From: Lachnospiraceae bacterium
GTDB taxonomy: Bacteria; Bacillota; Clostridia; Lachnospirales; Lachnospiraceae
Reading direction: 5' to 3'
DNA length: 12,535 bases
Assembly: GCA_024403585.1 (NCBI GenBank)
Contig: JAKSRN010000026.1
Span: 1-12,535, forward strand
Shown here: positions 1-5,633 of the stretch, one piece after another
How positions within the stretch are numbered: the first letter of the stretch is position 1
Layout: each line of letters opens with the position of its first letter
Position numbers and translations under genes: made by a program
Notes under the pieces: generated by a model
The model's input: the letters and a program-made list of their open reading frames with translations, nothing else
The model's database searches: none
Told to the model about the DNA's origin: nothing

Positions 1-25
1 AAATGTTTACAGAATGTTTACAATT

Positions 26-75
26 ACAAGATGTCGGAAATGCCGCTTTTGCGGCATACCACATCTTGTTTTTTT
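26..75 (+). terminator. Intrinsic terminator of an upstream, off-window gene
   Basis: A two-part hairpin pairs ACAAGATGT (26-34) with ACATCTTGT (61-69) and, inside it, ATGCCGC (40-46) with GCGGCAT (51-57) around a TTTT loop. It is followed by seven T (69-75). It must end a plus-strand transcript that begins outside the window; no coding sequence for that gene is recognisable in the first 25 bases. Confidence 0.85.
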
Positions 76-121
76 GCCCGAAAATGCCGTAAATACAAGG
101 AAAACAGGGTGTTTCGACCGT

Positions 122-150
122 TTGCATTTTCAAAAATTAGTGTTTATAAT
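122..150 (+). promoter_or_regulatory. Sigma-A type promoter for xerD-like gene
   Basis: TTGCAT (122-127) and TATAAT (145-150) are separated by 17 bases, close to the housekeeping consensus. Transcription would begin near 157, giving a leader of about 55 bases before the recombinase gene. It lies just downstream of the preceding terminator, so the gene is probably transcribed independently. Confidence 0.8.
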
Positions 151-210
151 CACAGCAAGGGTTATGAAGGGTGAATTGCTTTTAGAATAACAGAAAATCG
201 AGGGATGATT

Positions 211-1095
211 ATGATAAATGCAATTCAGGAATATGTGGTCTATTTACATGATGTAAAGGGCACATCCAAAAATACGGAAGCTGCGTATGCCAGAGATCTG
301 AAGAAGGCGGCCGATTATTTTGCACAGCAGAATGTAATGGATCCGGCGAAGATCACAGCAACCGGTTTGAATTCGTACATGCTGTATCTGGAAAAAGAAC
401 AGCTCTCTCCGGCAACTGTTTCGAGACGTGTTGCCGCACTGCACTCCTTTTTTCAGTATTTATTACAGCAGGGGCGAATTGACAAAGATCCCTCAGAGGA
501 TCTGAAGCCGCCAAAGGTAGAAAAGAAGATGCCAGCCGTATTAAGTGTGGAGGAAGTGGATCTTCTTTTGGAACAGCCGGATGAGAAAACTGCAAAGGGA
601 ATCAGAGATAAAGCGATGCTGGAGCTGCTTTACGCAACAGGCATCCGAGTCAGTGAACTGATCCATCTTAAAGAAAAAGATGTGAATCTGACAATGAATT
701 ATGTTGCCTGCTCCGAGCAGGGAAAAGAACGTATGATACCGTTTGGGGATACGGCAAAAAAAGCGTTGAAAAGATACATAAAGAATTCCAGGGCAGACCT
801 TCTCAAAGGAAAAGAAAGTGAATATCTATTCTGTAACTGCTCGGGCGGACTGATGAGCCGTCAGGGTTTCTGGAAGCTGATGAAGAGCTATGCCCTGCAG
901 GCAGGGATCACAGAGGATATTACACCGCATACGTTGCGGCATTCTTTTGCTCTGCATCTGATCCAGAACGGAGCGGATCTGAAAAGTGTACAGGAGATGA
1001 TGGGACACTCCGCCATTTCCACTACACAGGTGTATCTGAATATGGGACTCTATCATCTGCGAGATGTTTACGCAAAAGCACATCCCAGAGGGTGA
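211..1095 (+). CDS. xerD: XerD-like tyrosine recombinase
   Basis: Tyrosine recombinase, probably the chromosome dimer resolution enzyme that acts with a XerC partner at dif during cell division. With the start chosen here it has 294 residues; E. coli XerD has 298. The N-terminal SAM-like core-binding domain covers about residues 1-95 and the catalytic domain 105-290. All catalytic residues are visible: R146 (ATGIRVSEL), K172, H240 and R243 (HTLRH), H266 (GHSAISTTQVY) and nucleophile Y275, in nearly the same positions as in XerD. An ATG at 205 is in frame, but it touches the ribosome binding site GAGGG (200-204), so the ATG at 211 with a 6-base spacing is preferred. It has its own promoter and no obvious terminator. 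No integrase-type arm-binding domain, att site or phage neighbours are seen, which favours a housekeeping Xer over a phage integrase. XerC versus XerD cannot be settled from sequence alone. Confidence 0.88.
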   Translation: MINAIQEYVVYLHDVKGTSKNTEAAYARDLKKAADYFAQQNVMDPAKITATGLNSYMLYLEKEQLSPATVSRRVAALHSFFQYLLQQGRIDKDPSEDLKPPKVEKKMPAVLSVEEVDLLLEQPDEKTAKGIRDKAMLELLYATGIRVSELIHLKEKDVNLTMNYVACSEQGKERMIPFGDTAKKALKRYIKNSRADLLKGKESEYLFCNCSGGLMSRQGFWKLMKSYALQAGITEDITPHTLRHSFALHLIQNGADLKSVQEMMGHSAISTTQVYLNMGLYHLRDVYAKAHPRG

Positions 1096-1151
1096 AGCCT
1101 TGTTAGGGTATGCTCTTAGGAAAAAATATATTTGCTTATAGTGTTATACCA

Positions 1152-1180
1152 TTGACGGATCACGTCATTCGAAGTATAAT
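1152..1180 (+). promoter_or_regulatory. Sigma-A type promoter for the que operon
   Basis: TTGACG (1152-1157), 17 bases, TATAAT (1175-1180): a near-perfect housekeeping promoter. The start point would be near 1187, directly before the hairpin and riboswitch described next. A short inverted repeat TGACG/CGTCA (1153-1157, 1162-1166) overlaps the -35 and could be an operator, but is equally possible by chance. The bases from 1096 to 1151 show nothing else I can support. Confidence 0.85.
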
Positions 1181-1202
1181 GCAATTCGCTGCTGAAGGCA
1201 GC

Positions 1203-1239
1203 CGACAGTTCATTTGTACCTTCCTGTCGAAAAACAAAA
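1203..1239 (+). promoter_or_regulatory. preQ1-I riboswitch aptamer (putative)
   Basis: The stretch folds as an H-type pseudoknot with the features of the preQ1-I class. P1 is a perfect 6-bp stem, CGACAG (1203-1208) with CTGTCG (1224-1229). The loop begins with TTC (1209-1211) and ends with a C (1223) directly before the 3' strand of P1, where the ligand-reading cytosine sits in B. subtilis. The A-rich tail AAAAAC (1230-1235) follows, and P2 forms between TTTG (1213-1216) and CAAA (1235-1238). A 5-bp hairpin (1188-1202) precedes it. It sits between the que promoter and two terminators upstream of queDECF, which is the expected place for preQ1 feedback. The 15-base loop is longer than the 12 bases in B. 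subtilis. Recognised by eye from structure; no covariance model was run. Confidence 0.82.
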
Positions 1240-1240
1240 C

Positions 1241-1271
1241 CGGGGCTATTCAGGATGATTCTATAGCTCTG
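1241..1271 (+). promoter_or_regulatory. Possible antiterminator stem in que leader
   Basis: CGGGGCTA (1241-1248) can pair with TAGCTCTG (1264-1271): eight pairs, two of them G-U. The second arm is the left arm of the first terminator, so the two structures exclude each other. It begins directly after the riboswitch tail. This would give a ligand-controlled termination switch, but the pairing is modest and the prediction is mine. Confidence 0.4.
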
Positions 1272-1295
1272 CGTTTTCGTAACGCAGAGCTTTTT
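1265..1295 (+). terminator. Intrinsic terminator 1 of the que leader
   Basis: AGCTCTGCGTT (1265-1275) pairs with AACGCAGAGCT (1281-1291) over 11 bp, followed by a T run (1291-1295). It lies between the preQ1 aptamer and queD, so it probably acts as the conditional terminator. Confidence 0.85.
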
Positions 1296-1315
1296 GTTTT
1301 CTCAGGAAGATTCTA

Positions 1316-1346
1316 GGGCTCTGCGTTATTTAGACGCAGAGCTTTT
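1316..1346 (+). terminator. Intrinsic terminator 2 of the que leader
   Basis: GCTCTGCGT (1318-1326) pairs with ACGCAGAGC (1334-1342), extended by G-U pairs at the base, and is followed by TTTT (1343-1346). It is the second copy of the duplicated hairpin, with a weaker U run than the first. Confidence 0.7.
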
Positions 1347-1415
1347 CTTCTGAATAAGCAAACGGATACATAGTAAGAAGGTATGGATTACATGCTTAGT
1401 CAGGAGGATTGGAAA

Positions 1416-1835
1416 ATGTATTATTTGAGGACAGAAGACAGCTTTGACGCGGCACATTTCCTCTGGAATTATGAAGGAAAGTGCAGAAATATCCATGGAC
1501 ATCGATGGAAGGTTGTAGCGGAGATCAAAAGTCCGTCCTTAAGTCAAGTGGAACAGACCCGTGGGATGATCGTTGACTTCGGAAATCTGAAAAGCGATCT
1601 GAAAGCTCTTTGCGACAGATATGATCATAGCCTGATCATAGAGACCGGATCTTTAAAAGAAACAACACTTGCTGCCTTGTGCGATGAGAAGTTTAATGTG
1701 CAGGAGGTCCCTTTCCGGCCTACGGCAGAGAATTTTTCTCATTGCTTTTTTACGGAATTATCGAAGAAAGGATATGCGGTCCATCGGATCGAGGTATACG
1801 AGACTCCGAAGAATTGCGCAATCTATGAGGAGTAA
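1416..1835 (+). CDS. queD: 6-carboxytetrahydropterin synthase QueD
   Basis: QueD converts 7,8-dihydroneopterin triphosphate, the FolE product, to 6-carboxy-5,6,7,8-tetrahydropterin, the first committed step of queuosine precursor synthesis in the cytosol. The zinc-binding histidines H14 (DAAH), H27 and H29 (HGH), the catalytic C23, the D70-H71 pair and E105 (PTAENFS) are all present in 139 residues, a normal length. The reading frame is open from an ATG at 1383, but a perfect AGGAGG (1402-1407) stands 8 bases before the ATG at 1416, and the product then starts MYYLRTEDSFDAAH as QueD proteins usually do. I therefore take 1416. It is the first gene of queDECF, 3 bases before queE. No folE is present, so GTP cyclohydrolase must be encoded elsewhere. 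Confidence 0.95.
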   Translation: MYYLRTEDSFDAAHFLWNYEGKCRNIHGHRWKVVAEIKSPSLSQVEQTRGMIVDFGNLKSDLKALCDRYDHSLIIETGSLKETTLAALCDEKFNVQEVPFRPTAENFSHCFFTELSKKGYAVHRIEVYETPKNCAIYEE

Positions 1836-1838
1836 GGG

Positions 1839-2489
1839 ATGAAAGTTGTTGAAATGTTTACCAGTATCAACGGTGAAGGGACCCGTGCCGGTGAACTGGC
1901 TGTCTTTGTGCGATTTAAAGGCTGTAATCTCCGATGCAGCTATTGCGATACCATGTGGGCCAACGAAGGAGATTGCCCTTATGAAGAGAAAGGTCCGGAG
2001 GAGATTCTTCAGGAGATCCTTGCAAGCGGGATCCGCAATGTGACACTGACGGGGGGAGAACCACTGCTCCAGAAAGAGATGAAGGCGTTGCTGCATCTGC
2101 TTCTTCAGACGGATCTGCGGGTGGAGATTGAAACAAACGGTGCGGTTCGTCTGGCAGAGTATTGCCAGGAAAGACCGGTATTTACCATGGACTACAAGCT
2201 TCCTTCCAGTGGATGTGAGTCTCAGATGATCCTGGAAAATATGGAGCTGTTAGAAGCGGATGATACGGTGAAATTTGTTGTCGGAACAGCAGAAGATCTG
2301 GAAAGCGCCCTTGAACTGATACGCTTCTATGATCTGACAAACCATTGTCATGTGTACTTCAGTCCGGTGTTTGGTTCTATTGAACCGGTACAGATTGTGG
2401 ACTTTATGATGGAGCATAAACTGAATGATGTGCGTTTGCAGATCCAGATGCATAAGGTGATCTGGGATCCGAATCAGAGAGGCGTGTAA
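1839..2489 (+). CDS. queE: 7-carboxy-7-deazaguanine synthase QueE (radical SAM)
   Basis: QueE is a radical S-adenosylmethionine enzyme that contracts the ring of 6-carboxytetrahydropterin to 7-carboxy-7-deazaguanine. The [4Fe-4S] motif C29-x3-C33-x2-C36 (CNLRCSYCD) is intact, and TGGEP (residues 71-75) is the SAM amino-group motif. The N-terminus with FTSINGEGTRAG is typical of the family. At 216 residues it is close to E. coli QueE (223) and shorter than B. subtilis QueE. A GAGGAG site (1827-1832), embedded in the end of queD, lies 6 bases before the ATG, so translation is probably coupled to queD. Its need for an Fe-S cluster connects this operon loosely with the isc genes further along the window. 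Confidence 0.95.
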   Translation: MKVVEMFTSINGEGTRAGELAVFVRFKGCNLRCSYCDTMWANEGDCPYEEKGPEEILQEILASGIRNVTLTGGEPLLQKEMKALLHLLLQTDLRVEIETNGAVRLAEYCQERPVFTMDYKLPSSGCESQMILENMELLEADDTVKFVVGTAEDLESALELIRFYDLTNHCHVYFSPVFGSIEPVQIVDFMMEHKLNDVRLQIQMHKVIWDPNQRGV

Positions 2490-2539
2490 GAGGATCATGC
2501 TTCCCGATACAATTCAGAATAGAGAGTGAGGATAAGTAC

Positions 2540-3223
2540 ATGAAAGCATTGGTATTGTCCAGCGGAGGCGTGGATTCCACCACAGCCCTTGGTCTGGCAG
2601 TTAAAAAATACGGAAAAGAGAATGTGATCGCCCTTTCTGTTTCTTATGGACAGAAACATGATAAAGAGATCAGGGCAGCAATCGCAGTTGCAGAATATTA
2701 TGGGGTTGAACAGCTGTTTCTGGATCTGAGCAAAATATTCCAGTACAGTAACTGTTCCCTTCTTCAGCAATCCGCAGAAGAGATACCGGAAGCCAGTTAC
2801 GCGGAACAGATTTCACAAACGGAAGGAGAAAAGCCTGTCAGCACTTATGTTCCCTTTCGGAATGGCCTCTTCCTTTCATCAGCGGCAAGTATTGCTTTGA
2901 GCAAGGAGTGTGAGGTGATCTGTTACGGTGCACATGCAGATGATTCTGCGGGTTTTGCATATCCGGACTGTTCTCCGGTGTTTAATAACGCTATGAATGA
3001 AGCAATCTGGGAAGGGTCGGGGCACCAGCTGAGAGTGGAAGCTCCTTTTGTGAATGTTACAAAGGCTGAAGTGGTCCGAATGGGACTGGAGCTGCAGGTT
3101 CCTTATGAATTGACCTGGTCCTGCTATGAAGGTAGCGAGAAGCCATGCGGAAGATGTGGCACCTGTATTGATCGTGCGGCAGCATTTCAGGCAAATCATG
3201 TGGCAGATCCGGCATTGAGATAA
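2540..3223 (+). CDS. queC: 7-cyano-7-deazaguanine (preQ0) synthase QueC
   Basis: QueC converts 7-carboxy-7-deazaguanine to preQ0, using ammonia and two ATP. The PP-loop ATP-binding motif SGGVDST (residues 8-14) is at the N-terminus. Four cysteines near the C-terminus, C195, C203, C206 and C209 (pattern C-x8-C-x2-C-x2-C), form the zinc site of the family. At 227 residues the length is normal. The ribosome binding site is GTGAGGA (2526-2532) before an ATG. The 50-base gap after queE is the largest in the operon; I see no terminator or promoter in it. The gene order here, D-E-C-F, differs from queCDEF of B. subtilis. Confidence 0.95.
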   Translation: MKALVLSSGGVDSTTALGLAVKKYGKENVIALSVSYGQKHDKEIRAAIAVAEYYGVEQLFLDLSKIFQYSNCSLLQQSAEEIPEASYAEQISQTEGEKPVSTYVPFRNGLFLSSAASIALSKECEVICYGAHADDSAGFAYPDCSPVFNNAMNEAIWEGSGHQLRVEAPFVNVTKAEVVRMGLELQVPYELTWSCYEGSEKPCGRCGTCIDRAAAFQANHVADPALR

Positions 3224-3235
3224 GGAGTTGATAAG

Positions 3236-3718
3236 ATGAGAGAAAAAGAAGGATTAACATTACTTGGAAACAAACATACAGAATACAGCATGGATTATGA
3301 TCCGTCAGTGCTGGAGGCATTCGCAAATAAGCATCCGGAACGTGACTACTTTGTAAAATTTAACTGTCCGGAATTTACCAGCTTATGCCCGATCACAGGA
3401 CAGCCTGATTTTGCAACGATCACCATCTCCTATGTGCCTGATGAGAAGCTGGTGGAGAGTAAATCTCTGAAACTCTATCTTTTTTCATTCAGAAATCACG
3501 GTGATTTTCATGAGGATGTGATCAACATCATTATGAAGGATCTGATCGCGCTTATGGATCCTAAATATATCGAGGTATGGGGAAAATTCCTGCCTCGAGG
3601 AGGTCTTTCCATTGATCCTTATTGCAATTGCGGAAAACCGGGAACCCGGTGGGAGAAGGCAGCATGGGAACGTATGTGTAATCATGACCTGTTTCCTGAG
3701 AAAGTAGATAATCGATAA
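3236..3718 (+). CDS. queF: NADPH-dependent preQ0 reductase QueF (YkvM type)
   Basis: QueF reduces the nitrile of preQ0 to the aminomethyl group of preQ1 with two NADPH, completing synthesis of the ligand sensed by the upstream riboswitch. The short, unimodular form is seen (160 residues; B. subtilis QueF is 165). The nucleophile C51 in TSLCPITGQPDFA forms the thioimide, D58 is the proton donor, and the NADPH motif ESKS (74-77) is followed by SFRNHGDFHED with H92 and E93. A strong AAGGAG (3222-3227) overlaps the queC stop region 8 bases before the ATG. This is the last gene of the operon, ending at the bidirectional terminator. QueA, Tgt and QueG, which insert and finish queuosine, are not in the window. 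Confidence 0.95.
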   Translation: MREKEGLTLLGNKHTEYSMDYDPSVLEAFANKHPERDYFVKFNCPEFTSLCPITGQPDFATITISYVPDEKLVESKSLKLYLFSFRNHGDFHEDVINIIMKDLIALMDPKYIEVWGKFLPRGGLSIDPYCNCGKPGTRWEKAAWERMCNHDLFPEKVDNR

Positions 3719-3791
3719 AATTGATTACGCATAAGCATGAAGCAGAGCCGAATGCGAATGTCCGCTTTCCCTGTTAGAAAAGAATCTTAGA

Positions 3792-3833
3792 AAAACATCC
3801 CCTGGGGCTATGGTCAGCTCCAGGGGATGTTTT
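3792..3833. terminator. Bidirectional terminator between queF and the DAHP synthase gene
   Basis: AAAACATCCCCTGG (3792-3805) pairs with CCAGGGGATGTTTT (3820-3833) over 14 bp, and four more pairs continue inside. A run of A on the left and T on the right allow termination in both directions, which suits the two convergent genes that flank it. Confidence 0.9.
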
Positions 3834-3862
3834 ATTTAACGGACATGTTTCTATTGAGGAAA

Positions 3863-4897
3863 TCAGCACCATGCCGCGATCTCGTAGATCAGACGCTCGG
3901 ATGCTTCCCATCCAAGGCAAGGATCTGTGATGGATTTTCCGTAGATATGTGGCTCGCAGCCGATCTTCTGACTGCCTGGCTCCAGATAGCTTTCGATCAT
4001 AAGACCTTTTACCAGACGACCGATTCTTGGATCGTATCTGCGGCTGTTCAGGATCTCTCGGGTGATACGAGGCTGCTGCTCGTATTTTTTGCCGGAGTTG
4101 TTGTGGTTTGTATCAACGATACATGCCGGGTAGCTTAAGTTTGTATTCTCATACAGGTCCAGAAGCAACTCAAGATCCTCATAGTGGTAGTTCGCAATGG
4201 AGTTGCCGTGTTTGCTGGTAGCTCCACGCAGAATGGTATGGGTAAGTGGATTTCCGGTTGTATGGGTTTCCATATTTCTGTAAATGAAAGTATGGGATGC
4301 CTGTGCAGCGATCACAGAGTTCATCATAACAGTGAGGTTTCCGCTGGTAGGGTTTTTCATTCCTGCCGGGATATCAAGACCGGATACGGTAAGACGATGC
4401 TGCTGGTTCTCTACAGATCTTGCACCGATGGCAACATAAGAAAGAAAATCGTCAACGTAAGCCCAGTTTGCAGGATAGAGCATCTCATCAGCTGCTGTCA
4501 GTCCGGATTCAGAAAGGGCACGGATGTGCATCTTTCTCATGGCTTTCAGACCTTCTACAAGATCCGGTTTTTTCTCTGGGTCAGGCTGATGAACGATTCC
4601 TTTGTAACCTTCACCTGTGGTTCGAGGTTTGTTTGTGTAGATTCTTGGAATCAGGATGAGGCGGTCTGCCACTTTCTCCTGAAGCTTCGCAAGACGGTTG
4701 ACATACTCGCAGACTGCATCCTCGTTATCTGCAGAACATGGTCCGATAAGAACGAGGAACTTATTGGACTCTCCGGTAAATACCTTTTTGATCTCAGCAT
4801 CTCTTTCAACCTTGATGCGTGCGGATTCAGCAGAAATAGGCAGGACATCTTTGATCTCTTCCGGTGTGGGAAGCTCTCTTACTGACTGAAAACTCAT
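3863..4897 (-). CDS. aroF: 3-deoxy-7-phosphoheptulonate (DAHP) synthase, class I AroG/AroF type
   Basis: Condenses phosphoenolpyruvate and erythrose 4-phosphate to DAHP, the first step of the shikimate pathway. The 344 residues align well with the E. coli AroG/F/H type (about 350). Metal ligands C54 (GPCS), H265 (DTNHNNSGK), E302 (MIESYLEPG) and D326 (YGKSITDP) and the PEP-binding K90-PRTT match the E. coli positions closely. The N-terminal extension used for feedback inhibition in this class is present, but the inhibiting amino acid cannot be read from the sequence. AAAAGGAG (complement of 4908-4915) precedes the ATG at 4897 by 10 bases. It is a single-gene unit on the minus strand, with its own promoter and the shared terminator. 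The symbol aroF is a family label; aroG or aroH would be equally defensible. Confidence 0.93.
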   Translation of the reverse strand: MSFQSVRELPTPEEIKDVLPISAESARIKVERDAEIKKVFTGESNKFLVLIGPCSADNEDAVCEYVNRLAKLQEKVADRLILIPRIYTNKPRTTGEGYKGIVHQPDPEKKPDLVEGLKAMRKMHIRALSESGLTAADEMLYPANWAYVDDFLSYVAIGARSVENQQHRLTVSGLDIPAGMKNPTSGNLTVMMNSVIAAQASHTFIYRNMETHTTGNPLTHTILRGATSKHGNSIANYHYEDLELLLDLYENTNLSYPACIVDTNHNNSGKKYEQQPRITREILNSRRYDPRIGRLVKGLMIESYLEPGSQKIGCEPHIYGKSITDPCLGWEASERLIYEIAAWC

Positions 4898-4971
4898 ATT
4901 TTATATTCTCCTTTTAAGGTTTTTATTTCGGCAAGAACGCCCTGAGGTATTCTTGAATTTTATCAGGTTAC

Positions 4972-5000
4972 ATCATACACCCAGAAAGAAAAAATGTCGA
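4972..5000 (-). promoter_or_regulatory. Promoter for the DAHP synthase gene
   Basis: Read on the minus strand, TCGACA (5000-4995) and TATGAT (4977-4972) are 17 bases apart. The start would be near 4965, giving a leader of about 68 bases that can form a short hairpin (4932-4937 with 4950-4955). That is too short for a T-box. The -35 element is only about 26 bases from that of the divergent iscR promoter. Confidence 0.65.
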
Positions 5001-5026
5001 TACTTTCCTGTTTTCGACTGTGAAGG

Positions 5027-5055
5027 TTGACACTAAGCTCTATGAATGGTATAGT
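5027..5055 (+). promoter_or_regulatory. Sigma-A type promoter for the isc operon
   Basis: A perfect TTGACA (5027-5032), 17 bases, and TATAGT (5050-5055). Transcription would start near 5062, just before the putative IscR site. Confidence 0.85.
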
Positions 5056-5064
5056 AAGCGTGTG

Positions 5065-5089
5065 AAATCCGAGTAAAATAGTCGGATTT
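5065..5089 (+). promoter_or_regulatory. Putative type 1 IscR operator
   Basis: A 25-bp near-palindrome, AAATCCGAGTAA...ATAGTCGGATTT, lies directly downstream of the predicted start. Placed over the E. coli type 1 consensus (ATASYYGACTRWWWYAGTCRRSTAT) it agrees at 20 of 25 positions, including the central A/T tract and the AGTC right half. Its position would block promoter clearance and fits autorepression. The same sequence can form an 8-bp RNA hairpin (5065-5072 with 5082-5089), so an RNA role is an alternative. Confidence 0.7.
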
Positions 5090-5097
5090 ATTAAAAC

Positions 5098-5127
5098 AGG
5101 TTAGCACCGGTCAGTGTGCACCTTTTT
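5098..5127 (+). promoter_or_regulatory. Leader hairpin with U run before iscR
   Basis: AGGT (5098-5101) and GCAC (5104-5107) pair with GTGC (5116-5119) and ACCT (5120-5123) around an 8-base loop, with TA bulged. TTTTT follows directly, and the iscR ribosome binding site starts at 5129. It resembles a weak attenuator or a structure that limits ribosome access. It is too small for any riboswitch class I know. Confidence 0.4.
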
Positions 5128-5142
5128 CAGGAGGGATAAGAA

Positions 5143-5595
5143 TTGAAATTATCCACAAAGGGAAGATATGGATTGAGAGCACTGGTCGATCTGGCTGTAC
5201 ATGAAGCGGATGCAGTATCCATTCAGAGTATAGCAGAGAGACAGGGGATCTCAGAGAGTTACCTGGAACAGCTGGTCCGGCTTCTGAAGAAAGCAGGTCT
5301 GGTTACCAGTGTAAGAGGAGCAGGCGGTGGATACCGTCTGGCGAAACCGTCCACTGAGATATCGGTGGGAGATATTTTACGGGCACTGGAAGGAAATCTG
5401 GATGCCGTAAGCTGTGCAGCCTTTCAGGAGGAGCAGAGCTGTCAGAGTGCAGACTGCTGTGTGACAAAATTTGTCTGGAAAAAGATCAATGATGCGATCG
5501 CACAGACCGTTGATGGGATCTATCTGGAAGAATTGGTACAGGACAGCAGGGCAGTGATTGAAAAACATGGAAAAAACCAGAATGTCATGTGCTGA
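5143..5595 (+). CDS. iscR: Rrf2-family Fe-S regulator, IscR-like
   Basis: Rrf2-family transcription factor that probably senses Fe-S status and represses its own operon. A winged-helix domain covers about residues 1-80; MKLSTKGRYGLRALVDLA and the VRGAGGGYRL wing are highly typical. Cysteines at 91, 100, 105 and 106 lie in the cluster-binding region. The spacing differs from E. coli IscR (92, 98, 104 plus H107), and if C106 is aligned with C104, the histidine ligand position is K109. A cluster with another ligand, or a cysteine regulator like CymR, is therefore possible. Length is 150 residues (E. coli 162). The start is TTG, supported by AGGAGGG (5129-5135) 7 bases upstream and by the conserved N-terminus. 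It leads an operon with nifS 38 bases downstream. Confidence 0.9.
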   Translation: MKLSTKGRYGLRALVDLAVHEADAVSIQSIAERQGISESYLEQLVRLLKKAGLVTSVRGAGGGYRLAKPSTEISVGDILRALEGNLDAVSCAAFQEEQSCQSADCCVTKFVWKKINDAIAQTVDGIYLEELVQDSRAVIEKHGKNQNVMC

Positions 5596-5633
5596 CAATG
5601 GTTAAAAAATATACTGGGCAAGGAGATAAGAGT

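Larger units (their letters stand above)
1251..1346 (+). repeat. Tandem duplication (52-base period) of a terminator unit
   Basis: Bases 1251-1294 and 1303-1346 match at 36 of 44 positions with a constant 52-base offset. The identity covers CAGGA, GATTCTA, the left arm GCTCTGCGTT and the right arm ACGCAGAGCTTTT; most differences lie in the hairpin loop. This pattern suggests a duplicated unit kept under selection for its stem. Confidence 0.85.

Noticed and set aside
2..22. Two copies of AATGTTTACA, 11 bases apart
   Set aside because: Only two short AT-rich copies at the window edge; no further copies were noticed and no function can be supported.
211..1095. The tyrosine recombinase as a mobile-element integrase
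   Set aside because: Length, domain content and catalytic spacing follow Xer proteins, and there are no att repeats, excisionase, phage or conjugation genes nearby.
1110..1316. A 68-codon open frame between xerD and queD
   Set aside because: It spans the que promoter, the preQ1 aptamer and the first terminator, has no ribosome binding site, and its translation resembles no protein.
1383..1415. Upstream ATG start for queD
   Set aside because: The added 11 residues do not match QueD N-termini, while the ATG at 1416 has a perfect AGGAGG 8 bases upstream.
4184..4885. A 233-codon plus-strand open frame opposite the DAHP synthase gene
   Set aside because: It is a shadow of a gene with all catalytic residues intact; it has no ribosome binding site and no recognisable protein pattern.
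5589..5633. GTG start for nifS overlapping the iscR end
   Set aside because: The AAGGAG at 5620-5625 and the conserved MIYLDNAATT point to the ATG at 5634.
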